Part shown: in pieces, positions 1 through 12,600 of the stretch
Position numbering within the stretch: position 1 is the first letter of the stretch
Layout of the letters: every line of letters begins with the position of its first letter
Assembly: GCF_040954645.1 (NCBI RefSeq)
Contig: NC_092808.1
Coordinates: 16,669,883-16,733,882, forward strand
Direction of reading: 5' to 3'
Source: Diabrotica undecimpunctata
Taxonomy: Eukaryota > Arthropoda > Insecta > Coleoptera > Chrysomelidae
DNA: 64,000 bases
The notes under the pieces: generated by a model
The model's database searches: none
Told to the model about the DNA's origin: nothing
Seen by the model: the letters and a program-made list of their open reading frames with translations, nothing else
Made by a program: the position numbers and the translations under genes

Positions 1-61
1 CGCCGAACGAAGTAAGGAAAGAAAAGAAAAGTCATGCTTCTCCGCCTCATAAAGTAATATA

Positions 62-861
62 CAGTAGACTCCCTCTATAACGAGAACTGAAATGGCAGAC
101 TAATTACCTCGTTATAAGCGGATCTCGTTACATCCAACAACAATAATATTGTGCATACATATGAATATGTAGTTTTCTAAAGCATTAACTTTCTATAATG
201 AAGCCATTCGGAGCAATATAGATGCTAATAAATATTGTTTGAATGGCGTTTTTAAAACAAAGTTGTTTACTTTTATTGTCAATGAAATGCATTAAAACAA
301 AAAAGAGTTGTTTACTTTTACTGTCAATGATATATGTTAAAACAAAAAATCTGTATTCTGTAAATATGTATAAAGCGTATAAAGAAAGTTATTTTGTCAT
401 TTTTGACTGCTTTAAATTGTCCAGTATTCTATCTATCATATTTTCTAAAGATGTGAAACAGTTTTATGCTTCTTTATTTGCGTTTTGTCCTTGGATAAAG
501 TTTCTGACAACCTTTAAAACACTTACCACATCTTGTCTATTAGGACCCATATTATTAGGTGTGAATGGTCAACCCAATACAATGACACTTGTGAATCATA
601 AATTTTACATTTCTGACTAAGAATCATAAATTGTAAGAAGTTTATTGCGGGCGGCCCGCAGTTAAAAAGGGTATTTATTTATAGCTACGGCCGGGCCAAA
701 ACGTAAAAAACACGTTTTGCAATCTTATTTTCTCGCGTTATAAGCAAATTTACCTCGCTATAAAGGGTTATAGTTCAATAGAAATTTCACGGGACATCTA
801 ATGTACCTCGTTATAAGCGAAACCTCGTAATAACCGTGTTCGTTATAAAGGGAGTATACTG
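62..861. mobile_element. Tigger/pogo-like deletion derivative with terminal inverted repeats
   Basis: The ends are inverted copies of each other: CAGTAGACTCCCTCTATAAC at 62 and, at the right end, the reverse complement CAGTATACTCCCTTTATAAC. A TA dinucleotide flanks both ends (60-61 and 862-863), as expected for pogo/Tigger elements. Further inverted copies of the GTTATAAGCG-type motif lie inside both ends (about 110-130 and 735-835). On the minus strand, about 375-560 encodes residues like the C-terminal tail of Tigger transposases, ending in a KQSKMTK-type motif. The catalytic domain is absent, so this is a non-autonomous derivative. Confidence 0.75.
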
Positions 862-863
862 TA

Positions 864-1299
864 CTATTATGCAAAGAACTATACACTCCTCGTCAGTGTC
901 TGATAATTACTGAATGCCGGATAGCCGGATGTATCTTGGCGCACCTTGGCGTCCCGCACTATGAAGGAAGGCGTTGCTTGGAAATGCGTTGTTGCTACAC
1001 ATTAATACCTTAAATCAATGTTGGTTGTTAACTTATTAAATAATTGATAGAATCGTTTAGAAAATAATACTTTATTCAAGTTTTTTTTGGGACAATATTA
1101 ATTTTCATTCTACAATGAACTGTAGTGGATTTAAATATTATGTTACACTCATGTATCGGACTAAAATTTTAGAAGGAAAGATGTAACAGAAATATAGCAA
1201 TACTGTTTAAAAGTCATACCTACTCCTTCGACATGGTGACTGCCTCTCACTTTCTATTTAAACAATTAAGTGTTATCTTTGTTCCACATACTGAATAAC
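864..1299. other. No recognisable gene
   Basis: AT-rich sequence without a convincing coding signal or repeat structure on either strand. Confidence 0.5.
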
Positions 1300-1640
1300 A
1301 TATAGGATAGTTAAAAAATTGCCATATCGGTATATATATGCCTAAAGATTTTTCGTTTAATTGTAGCCAGCAGTTTCTCATCGTTGTTTGTTGTTTGACA
1401 ATGTCCATGTCTTTGACCCATAAACAAGGACCAGATTAAACAGGGTTCTGTATATTTGACATTTGGGTTTTCTTGTAATGTTATTGGATCGATATTCACA
1501 AGACCCAGTCAATTACCCTGTCATATGCATCAAGGCTAAATGACAGATGTGTCCAAGCCGTAATAATACATCTTCAACTTGGATGCAATCGAAAGCCTTC
1601 TTTAGGTCTACTTACATTTTATAAAGTTCAAATTAACTGT
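1300..1640 (-). mobile_element. Degraded RTE-like reverse transcriptase fragment
   Basis: On the minus strand two pieces of a non-LTR reverse transcriptase can be read in different frames. One resembles the palm A motif (VDLKKAFDCIQ, about 1610-1580). The other is the conserved C-terminal stretch with a DEKLLATIKRK-type motif (about 1400-1320). The order matches RTE-like ORFs elsewhere in this window, but the part between is missing and the frame is broken. It is a fossil with no complete ORF. Confidence 0.6.
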
Positions 1641-3540
1641 TCCTAAAATTATTTTTAAATTTGCTGAGCTAAAACACTATATTTTTGGGACTGTGTTTTG
1701 TGCTTTGTGTGGGAGTATTCGTTTTACAAAAAATTTTATAGAACAAATTTTAATTCTAATATAACACTTCTAAAATTACTATATTCAAGTGTTCAACATA
1801 TTGTCCCATCAATGAGGGTTATTTTCTCTATAGAATTGGTGTGTTTTTCCATCATTCCTATTTCCTAACATACTTGTTCTTATATTGATATCTTGTAAGT
1901 TTGTACTAGTGGGACTGATGATAATGTAAATATTGTTATAAACTCCAAAACTGGTCATCCAAATGTTACCAACAAAAAAAATAATTTGAACTGTGAATAT
2001 CTGTCTCTACTTTTGCCAACATTAAGTCAATATACTTTGATGAGCTGTTCATGTAGTGAAGATGGATGATGACAAACTGCTCTAGATGTTAAAATTCAGG
2101 GCACAATAACAAAAGAAAGGTCACGTAAACGATATGAGAGGAAAGTGACAGCGGATGCACAAAATTTTAGAACTTGTAGGCAAGCAGAGCAGGACCGCGT
2201 ATATTGTAGGTAAAAATTACAGGAGACCAAGGCTCAATTTTTGCTGTAACGCCATTAGACAGAAGGAAGTTAATACAGACTCATATGAACAACTCTTTTA
2301 TTATTTGAAAAATAATATTTTTTATGTAACAAGTTAACATTCTCTCTTTTGATGGAATGTGTTAACAATAGGAATTTTTACTGCTACTGCTAGTTCCTGT
2401 ATATTTTATTATCCCTGGAATAATTTCTAGTTCTAAAACTAATCCTCCATGTATCATCTTACATATACCTATATCTATATCATCTGTTACCTCTATTAGT
2501 CACCGATTTCTTATCAGATTGTAATACCATATGCATAGAAACAAAATGCAATCAACAATCCTTTGATTTTTTATAGTTATCTTTACTAATTAAACTTCCA
2601 CTGTTTAGATAAACATAAAGCGTATAGACAAAGCGAAAGGTGGTTATTTACAATTTAGAACAATTTTTAGAAATTAGATTATAATCAAATAATCGATCTT
2701 CATTATTTATTCATTATTTAGTTTATAATACCAACTTACTTAATACATTTTTGAGTAGGTACTTATTATACACTTATTTTTCTATGACCTTTGCTTATCT
2801 TTGCTAAATTATAATGTGGGTGTAAAAGGTTGATTAGCTCTTGTCTGACTTATAGTATATTCGTACTGGAGTACTGGAGGTACTTGTGATATCAGTTTAA
2901 CAGATTATAAAGTATTAAATATATGATTTCCATTGTAATGATATAAATTGTGATAACATAATACAAATTCACAATTATCAATATTATATATACTCCAGTA
3001 CCATTATCCCCGGGTATTAATATGTTTGACATATTATGTACTATAGGGAAAAAACTACAACGTTAATGGAGTTTTCTTATTTCATATGGTCAATGGACCC
3101 TCAAATAGGAAAAAAAAACGAGGAGTGTTATCATATAGGTAGATTTGCTACGAAAAAAGCCCATTTTTTTGCCCAATAACATTTTTCCACGTTAGTATAG
3201 GTATAGACATTGCTTCACTTAAAAAAATTCTGATTTCTATCCTTTCTTTTCAAAATGATGTTTGGTAAAAGTCTTTAGGATTTCTAGTATCCAAGATACG
3301 ATTTTTTAAAGTTCGCCACTCACACAATTTTTGGGTCATTTTCCCAATTTTTTCGCAAACATTGTTCTATAATTTTTTTTCTACCCAGTTTTAAGTATAT
3401 GCAATAGTATTAATACTATTTAACAATATCATTTAATAAAAAGAAACATTAATTAGCTTTAAAATGGTCTATTTTAGAAGGTTATAAGACTAATTTTAAG
3501 CAAGATATGGTTCTTCAAAGATTTCTACTTTTATCGATTT
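1641..3540. other. No recognisable gene
   Basis: About 1.9 kb of AT-rich DNA. Short ORFs (for example 2155-2337) show no family resemblance. Short inverted words such as GTACTGGAG near 2870 and CTCCAGTAC near 2994 hint at a small degraded repeat but do not define an element. Confidence 0.45.
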
Positions 3541-3549
3541 TCCGTGATA

Positions 3550-4875
3550 ATACGGGAAAATATGCAACAGCTACAAGACGCCCAAGTAGATAATCCATGC
3601 ATAAAAAGATTATTGAATTGGATGCATCGAAGGGGGAGACCTACTTGACAAGACATTATTGCATGTAGTCCAAAAGTCAAGTCTTACTGGAGCCAATGGA
3701 ATTGCCGAGTGCTAAAAGATGGTCTTCTGTATAGAACCTTTGAGAACAATGATGGTACAGAATCTAAGCTTCAGGTGATTGTACCTAAAAGTAAAGTGTC
3801 AGAAGCATTGCGTCAGTTGCATAATGGTGGATTAGGTGGATACTTTGGTATTACGAAAACTCTGCAAAAGGTTCGAGAACGGTTCTATTGGGTAAACTGT
3901 AAAGATGATGTAACAAGATGATGCCGGAAATGTGAACTATGTGCAACCAGTAATGGTCTTCTTCTTCTTCTACTTCTTGGAGATCTTTCGATCTGTTTAA
4001 TTCTGAAGCTGCCTCTGGTTAATTTCCTGGGAGGTAGATTGCCAACTATCCCTCCATCTTTTAGGTGGTCTTCCGGGAGGTCTTGAACCTGGCGGGTTGT
4101 TTTCTAGGGCAAGTTTTGGAAGTCTATTCTCGTCCATTCGTCTTACATGATTGTACCACATCCTCTTAAGCTGCCTTCCCCATCTTACAATATCTTGAAT
4201 TTTGTTGGTATCTTCGCGCACTTCTATGCCATATATCATGATCGGTCGTATGCAAGTCTTGTAGATTCTAATTTTACTATCTGTGCGCATATACGGATTT
4301 GACCAAACTATCTCCCGCAGATATCCCGACAATGCGGATGCTTTGTTGATCTGACTTCTTAGGTCCTTTACTGGGTCGTGTGTGCTTGATATATCTATGC
4401 CCAGATATCTGAATTGCATCACCTGTTCTATGGGGTTGTTTTCAACCACTAACTTACTTTACTAACTTACTTTATGGAAAGAGTAGCAATCGACATTGCA
4501 GGTCCATTTCCAGAAACGAATGATGGAAATAAATATATCATCAAATCAAGAAGCTGCTACCGTTGCAGAGGTACTCGTTAAAGAATTCTTTAGCCGATAT
4601 GGTGGTCCCTTGGAGATCCACTCCGACCAAGGGGGAAACTTTGAGTCAACCCTCTTCCAAAACGTTTGTAAATTAATTGGTGTCAATAAAACCAGAACGA
4701 CATACTTGCATCCTCAACCAGATGGAAAGGTTGAGAGGATGAACCGAACGATGGATAAACACTTGTCCAAAGTTGTATCATAACATCAAAGAGATTGGGA
4801 CCAGCACATTTATTTATTTCTAATGACCTACCGCTCGGCCGTGAATGAAACTACAGGCCAGACTCTAACCGCATA
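3550..4875 (+). mobile_element. Ty3/gypsy integrase remnant, split by an RTE insertion
   Basis: 3700-3960 encodes the zinc-binding N-terminal part of a gypsy integrase: the LLYR start, H and H in the middle, and a CRKCELC pair at the end. After an inserted minus-strand retroelement (3960-4450), 4470-4875 continues with the integrase core: an IDIAGPFP motif with the first catalytic Asp, HSDQGGNF with the second, and PDGKVERMNRT with the catalytic Glu. A deletion or frameshift after the first Asp and a stop after KVVS make it non-functional. Reverse transcriptase, gag and LTRs are not found next to it. Confidence 0.75.
3960..4450 (-). mobile_element. 5'-truncated RTE-like 3' fragment nested in gypsy integrase
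   Basis: The minus-strand ORF 4449-3997 (150 aa) matches the C-terminal end of the RTE-like ORFs in this window: an EQVMQFRYLGIDIS start, the YGIEVREDTNK region, a WGRQLKRMWYNHVRRMDENR motif and the RPPGRPPKRW motif near the stop. The tail on its strand is a GAA-rich repeat (TTCTTCTTC at 3958-3973 on the plus strand), typical of RTE 3' ends. It splits the gypsy integrase, so it inserted later. Confidence 0.75.
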
Positions 4876-5780
4876 ACCTTAACCAAATTTTCATTGTGTG
4901 CGACATTAACTTGATCTTTCTATAGTTCTTACAGTCCTCAATGTCCCCTATATCTTAATACAATGGTACCATCACACTCTCCCTTCATGCATTGGGCATC
5001 CTTCTTCCTCATCATTTGCCACAAAATATCAACCCCTTCTATCTCCAGAGCCTTCCAAGCCTCCACAGGTAATCCATCAGGTCATACTGCCTTATCATTC
5101 TTCATCCAAATTAACTTCTCGCAACTTACCTCTCGTTATCCCTGGTATAGATATATAGATAGTTTGTTTTACTGTAAGTTACAACAAGGTTTACAGCAAG
5201 TCAAAAGTAAAATTATAAATATTCATTATTACATTCTCATTTGGGATTCCGCATCCTTTGCCTCTTCTCTAGTGTTCTTCATTTAGAAACTTTCTAAAGT
5301 ACTCATATCATCTTTGCTTTATTTCAACAACGGTTAGTTACCCGCACCCTTAATTTGCCGTAGGTGTGTCAAGTCCTTTGATGACTTGTCCCTTGCTTTA
5401 GCAATGCTGTATAACCTTTTTATCCCCTCGGAGTTTCAAACTCTTCATACAGCCGTGCAGGCGATCTTTCCTTAGCAGCAGCTACAGCGCGTTTTGCTTT
5501 CCTCTTTGCTACCTTGTATATATCCTTATCTTCCTCTCTTTTAGACCTGTCATATCTCTTTCTAGCCTTTTTCTTCTCTTTAACCTTCTGTTGCACTTCA
5601 TCGTTCCACCACCAAGTTTTTTTGTCTGTATACCTTTACCAAATATTTTTCATAGCACTTCCTCTCCCACTCGCACCACAACTTTACTGTTGGCTTCCCA
5701 CCAGTCATTTACCGTATCTTTTTCCTCAAGCTCTTCCAGCACTCTACTCTTAAAGATTATTGCCAAATTATTATCCTTTA
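4870..5780 (-). mobile_element. Degraded RTE-like retrotransposon fragment
   Basis: Reading from 5670 down, the minus strand encodes WWNDEVQQKVKEKKKARKRY and a KRKAKRAVAAAK stretch, the endonuclease-RT linker seen in RTE-type elements. Downstream, around 5110-4880, come fragments of the fingers region (a VWPDGL-like piece and an IKLMSHTMKIW motif). Many stops and frameshifts interrupt it. No complete domain survives. Confidence 0.6.
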
Positions 5781-6626
5781 ACTTCCACGTTAACTTTAAG
5801 TGCCTTAATATAATAATGTATTTGTATATTTCTGTACTCATTCTTTCTATCTATATTTCACAGATTAAAACTAAAAATGAGAAGTAATAGTACAAATTAA
5901 AAATAATGTGTTACTCTACATAACTGCTACAAAAACAAAAATTTACAGGCCAAACCTTCAAAATGCTCACTTCCAATAAATTCTTCGTGAATCATAAGGT
6001 TGTACCTTTTTACAAATTGTATCAAATCAAAAGGAAGTACTTAAAAATCAATTAGTAACAAACCAGTTTCGCCTTCTTTACAGCAACGAATTGAAATAAT
6101 AGTACAGTACTTCTGGTGGGATGATACTATTAGTACCGCCTTTATTATTTATTTAGCCTATTACTACGAAGTTTGCAATATAAAACTAACATGAATTTGT
6201 GTTTTTAAACAACTGGTAATCACATTGATCCAGAACTGTGTTTGCGGACGAGGACTATACCGGAAGTGAAAGTGAAGATTATCTATTTTAATTATCCACA
6301 TCAAAACAAAGGCCACTTATACGAAAACATCCTGTTCTAGGATCAACAAAGGTCTATCTCCTATCTAATCTAATCTTTCCAAATTATTATATATGAAAGG
6401 GTATAAGTAAATAAAGGTAAATGGAAATCGTATTAAAAATATATAAAATTCACATTAATACCTTTGTTTGTCTAAGATATGTTATAATACAAAACAACAA
6501 TTAAAAATCTAATTTTTATCTTTTAAATAATATATAATTTACCAGATAACTTAAGATAAAAAATACTCTTTTTTATCCAATTTAAAAAAAAAATACGTCA
6601 TTGGTAGGTGAACAAACGCTCCAAAA
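5781..6626. other. Upstream region of the GNAT gene, no other gene seen
   Basis: AT-rich DNA leading up to the ATG at 6627. No transposon domain or convincing exon was found. The promoter of the acetyltransferase gene probably lies here, but no core promoter element could be assigned. Confidence 0.4.
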
Positions 6627-9600
6627 ATGACAATAAAAGTTTGGGCTAGAAGTGAAGATGGTAAGTACCGTATAGACACGAATAGATACACTTTTTGCGC
6701 TAGCAATTGTTAGTATAGATATACACTTTTTAATTTTGTTTAGTATTAATTATATTAGAATATTAATATTAGTAACTTTTCATTTATTATTTCTGAACAC
6801 GTAATTGGGTAAATAGCTAAGTGCTAAAGCCACAAAAAAAGTACTGTATAGTTTAAATGTTTTTCTACCCCTAGTGTCAGGATAAACGTTAACGACTATC
6901 AATAACGTTAATAGCGTAGGCGCAAAATTTCGGGCCAGTGCTTTTTAAATGCATTCTTTTTTTTTTTCAAATCCTGAGAAAACTAATAAATATTTTTGAA
7001 AAATTTAAAGGCAGAATGAAAGAATACATTATTACCGAGGGCCGAAAGTCCCTGAAAACTTCTATAATGTTTATTTTAATAAGTTACAGGGGCGAAAAAA
7101 AAGAGAAAATTTAGTGAGATTTTTAATTACAAATATCTCAATCAAAAAAACTTTTTGTTTATTCTAAGGGACTTTCAGCCCTCGGTTATAATGTAATCTT
7201 TCATTCTGCGTTTAAATTTTTCAAAAATATTTGTTAGTTTTCTCAGGATTCGAAAAAAATGAATGTATTTAAAAAGCATTGGCCCTAAATTTTGCGCCTA
7301 CGCTCTTAACGTGTAACTGTTTCAACCTTCTTAGAGGTTGTCATCTGCGGTATTTTATCTGATATACTTATCTACACTTTCACTCCAACTTATTTTGAGA
7401 CTTACTTCCATTCTTGTGAAATAATCATTTCTATTTATTTTCTGAATTTTAGGTAATATAGATTATATCTCTCTAACAAAAGAATATTTACCAGGAGCAC
7501 TAAACGTTCTTAGAAAATCGTTTTATCGCGAAGAAAGCGACTGTCTAGCGGCAGGTGTAGCAAACAGCGAAGATGCTATGTGCGAAGTGGATAATTTTAT
7601 GACCAATATGGCAAAACATGGAGTTTCCATTGTAGCGGTGGAGAGAAAAACAAATACTGTATGTGGTGTAGCAGTCAACGAAATTCGAGAGGTAATATAA
7701 TATGTAAGGGAAGTAAGGGCAAAGAGGACAGGTTTTCTTCAATTACCTATACTATTCGTTATTAGAATACAATTTGGGATGTACAAAGACCTCGTTGTCG
7801 AATTTACAATGTATGTTTATTGATAAAACAAAAGAATAGTTCTGTTTCCTCCTTTCAAAAACGAGAATCGATTCGATTTTCTCAAACATACGCATTTCCC
7901 ACTTTGCCCTCCCGTAAGGAGAGCAAAGTGGATATCAATTTCGGACGAAGTAGAAAGCAATAAAGGCGCAGTGAACGAATTTTGTAGTTGTAAAGGAATT
8001 CAATATAAGTAATGATTCAATCATACTTCCTTGCTCTTGGAGTTGCTGTATGGTTCGGTACATATGAGATATAAAACATCGTCCTCCGGTTGGAGATCTT
8101 CTGGAGATTTCGGTATGACGAATTTTTCTGTGTAATATTTATTCTCACTTTTTTCGTCGAATTCCTCTTTAGTATTTTCTTATTAGTCGCTTTCTTATAT
8201 CCTTTGTTTTCCAGTTCCGTTTTGAAAGGTGAGCTTGTGAGTACTTCTGATTTTTGACATCTGGTCCGGCATTTAAGTTCAGTAGATCTTTTAGCTCTAG
8301 GAAAATGTAAGATTTCCTTAGGAGACACTATAAAAAAGTTCCCGCTGCAAGATGCCTGTGGCATTTTTTTTTTTCAAGATTGGAGATATTGCTAGCACAT
8401 CTCTACTGCAGGAAGGCTGCAGTGAACTTTCTTCTGTGCCTTCTATGGATATAACTGAGTTTTCAGTAGGATGCAACTGTACTTCAGATTGGCTACTTGT
8501 CTCCTTATTCTGAGTGGTTTCCAAGTCACAAAATACTGAGTTTAATGGACAAATGCCACATTTTTGAAACTCAGAAGTTATATTTTGAAAGATGAAACTC
8601 TTTTTAAAGGCATTTTTCACCAAACCGGTTGTCATGTTGGATTATTATCCGACCTGGAAAATTCTTCTGAAAGGTCATTTTATTAAACGATCTGAACACC
8701 ATCACATCAAGTGGTTGAAGTTTATGCGTGGTGTGTGGTAGAACAGATAACATGATGACGCCGTTTTCTCTGGCGAGAACAATAGCGTTTAAATTTAAAC
8801 ACGGACTGTGGTTATCCAAAAGTGTGCTACTTTGATTGGTCAAACTGTTTAATTAAGTACTTCAGACATTCATGAAAGATGGCTGTATTAATCCACCCAG
8901 AATCACTAGACCAAGCGGCGCTACCAACTGGTCCAGAGTCCAACATTCTCTCTACCTAAAGGGTACCAAATGGGAGAAAAATAACTTAAAATAATGTGCT
9001 ATGCAGACAACGCAATACTACTCTCTCAAAGTGACGATGATTTACAGCTTATGCTTCACCAATTCCATATAACCGACAGAAAATTTAACATGTTAATTTC
9101 CCCAAAAAAGACAAAATGCATGGTTACAATAGCAAATTTACTAAGATGTAAATTGGAGCTGGAAGGACAGATAATAGAACAAGTGATGGAGTTTAAATAT
9201 CTAGGCATCACATTATCTAGCTACGGAAAGCTCGAAACTGAAGTGGAAGATCAAGTGAATAGAGCAAACAGCCGCAGGCTGCCTAAATGAAACAATATGG
9301 AGAAATAAAAATATCGGGAAAGAAACGAAAGGCAGAATTTACAAAACAGTCATCAGAATAATAATGACATAATCAGCAGAAACAAGACCTGACACAGAGG
9401 GGACAAAAAGGATGTTAGAAACAGCAGAAATGAAAACACTTAGAAAAATTGTTGGTAAGACACTATGGAACAGAGCTAGAAGTACAGATATACGACGTAG
9501 ATGTAAGGTGGAGAACATCAAGAACTGGGTAAGAAATAGAAGAGTAGAATGGAACGATAAAATAAGCCGAATGACAACAAATAGAGTAGTAAAGACGGCA

Positions 9601-12600
9601 AGAGACGGTTGGCCAATAGGAAGACGATTAGTAGGAAGACCACGAAAACGATGGAACGACAACTTACTAGAGGCAGATTGAAAAACAGACAGAGACAGGT
9701 CTATATAAAAGAAGAAGAAGAAGAAGAAGATATAAACAGTCTCACGGTTAGGGCGCCATTTTAGTGTACCTAATTTAGTGACCTAGATAGATTGTCAAAA
9801 ATTAATCTTAGAACACGGGTACACTATGCCTCGAAGAGAGCATTGCTCAGTTCGGCAGATTATGGGCGAGGTCGTCCTTAGAGGTGAAAAACGCAAAGAA
9901 GAAAAGATACTAAACTATTAAACTACTAAAAGAAAGAGCGCCACTGTTTTAAATGTTTGAATCCAAGAAAAAACAGAAATGGGATATAAACGAATCAAAG
10001 AGAAAAAAATCAAATATCATTAAAATAAAAAAGGTAAAATTTATTAGCTATCCAGGTATAGGATATTAGACAGGATACAATCACCGGATTTTTGACATAT
10101 TACAAGATCTAATGGATTAATATCATGTTTTTTAGTCACTTGGTAGCCCCAAAAATTTTTGCTGCCTGAGTAATGATCAACGTTGAATTTAATCATTTAC
10201 ATAAAAAACAAACAATAAAAGGCTGATAATAATGCTCTATATTAATAAAGCACATGTCGGACTGACCCCTTAATCCTCTAAAATTACCTCCTGGTTACTC
10301 CTTTTAAATAACATTATATCCAATGATAGGGGAGAGTTGCAAATATTTACGAGTTTTTTTAGTAGGCCTAGTGGTGTAGTTGTCGTATCTAAACTCTCCT
10401 TAGGACCAGGTAGTTTAGGGCAGATTATTTCGTACTCTACATTAGCTCCTGTTGTAGACCTTAGTGGTTTCTTGTTTGTCTCATTATACTCTTCATTTTC
10501 ACCATCTTCCCGAGTTTTACTGCCTTCATGGTTATTTAAATTTTCAGCCGCACAAAAGTCATGATCTTTGACGACTATGCGATCGACAGGCCATACTCCA
10601 CTAGTTCAGAAACCATTGACTGCAATTTCAATACTTGCTGCTCTCCCATAAGCTTCGGAAATCAAGCCAGCTACGTGAAGTTGTGTAACACATAATCCTG
10701 GGTTAGAACGGAGCCACTTTTCAACTGATTGAGTGTTGTAGCCTTTAAAAGGCTTAAAGAATGATCTATCGAAAGGCTAAACGCGATGCAATTGCGTATG
10801 CCCAGGCAATTGTAGCATTATTACACTGTGTTCTCTAGTACGTAAAAGTGTGTCAAGATTCTTGGAGTGCGTTGTATTCCCATCCAGTACCAAAAGAACT
10901 TTTTTTCTACTGTTGGGTTTACAGAATCAATAAAATTTTACAAAGAGATCACTAGTCATGTAGCTGTCATATATTCTGATATTTCAACCATACTACCTGG
11001 TGGAGTACCAACCCTCAAATCATTGTTCATTCGTATACGCTTAAATATAAGCATAGGTGGAACGTATATTCCTGAAGCACTCGCACAGCAAACAACTTTT
11101 TTGTTGACTACACGTTCTCCACTGGACACTGACCCAACTTGCCTTTTACCTTTTTGTGCGAGAACCTTTTGGAATTTGTTCTGCACAGTGCTGTCAACGT
11201 TAAACATACGAGTTGCATCTCTATTATTCTCATCAACAATTTTTTCCAGAAGGTCGAAAAAGACGTAAACATTCCTTTTATTGAATCCTTTTGCGCGCAT
11301 CATGGATGTTGCTTGAGGTTCTCTCAGTGAGATTATGTCCTTCTATGTACTTCTTTCCTGCCATTTGGGATTCTTTATTAAAATTATGTGGTATTTGATT
11401 TCTCTCGACGATTTGAAATGCAAGCAGTCGAAAATCATTGATCTTGAGGTCTGTTGGTAACACACTGTCTCGGCCAAAAGCCTTCGTTTCTTGATTTGCC
11501 TTGACATTGGTCCCCTTAAGGTGTTGGAGCAAGGTAGGCTTAGGGACTCCATACTACCTTCAGCATTCATTTACTCCCATGTCTCCATTACGAAATGTTT
11601 GAAGAGCCTGGCTGATGTCGTCCACATTCAAAGTCCCATATTTTTCTTTGGACATCTAAAACACACAAGAACGGCGTGTGTTATTTATTTATTTTTGAAA
11701 ATAAGTAGGTCTTAAATACCCAACGATATCTAAAATTGTACCGGTACAATATTAGGCAACTCGGCGTGGTACAATATGGGAAACTTGCACTTTATGTAAA
11801 TAAACTACCATTCCTAACCTAAAAATGGTCCGGCAAAGGGAAAAAACTCAGTTTTATACACCTAAATATATGCTTTTCTTATATTTATAAATCAAAATGG
11901 TTTGCACATACCTTTACAGATGCTGTAACCTTACGTATGGAACTAGAAAACTATACTGAAACACCATGAAATACAAAAAATTCGATAAAACAAAATCGAC
12001 AAATGTGAACGTTGTAAAATTTCAGCACTCAACTCTAGGTAGTAACTAGTTCCACTAAACTAAACAGCGTTTTGGCTTAAGAACGCTCTGGCTTCCTCAT
12101 AAAGGATTAATACAGCGGTGGTACAATATTGACGCCTATACGATTTCGGCTACTTTCCCTAAACCGATTCCCCAATACTACATATACTTTATGTATATGT
12201 ATATCTTTCTAATTTCTACAGTAAAGTTGAAAATACACTTGGGGCGAATGTGTTATTAATCAAATAATATATTGGCATTGCTAGCTCACCCTCATAAAAA
12301 TGAATTTACCTTTAATCTTTCACATTTTGGGCTACGTTTATTCTTTAACTTTTTAACCAATGCTCATTTGTGGGAAGTAATGTGAATAGATTTTTATTTA
12401 GTTAGACTCGAAAATGACTCAATTCATATACTAATATCTAACTTTTCTTATAGATCAATACCCATCCCGTAGTCACACATTGTATCGACAAAGCAAAACA
12501 CACAGCTACCAAAAGTTTTTTGAAATATGTAGAAGAAGCGGACGATCTCCTCAGCATTTTTGAACATTGCAAAGTCGATTGCTACATAGAATTATTTTGC

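Noticed and set aside
243..620. 125 aa plus-strand ORF in the Tigger derivative
   Set aside because: It contains an internal duplication of a short repeat and overlaps the minus-strand transposase tail; no family resemblance.
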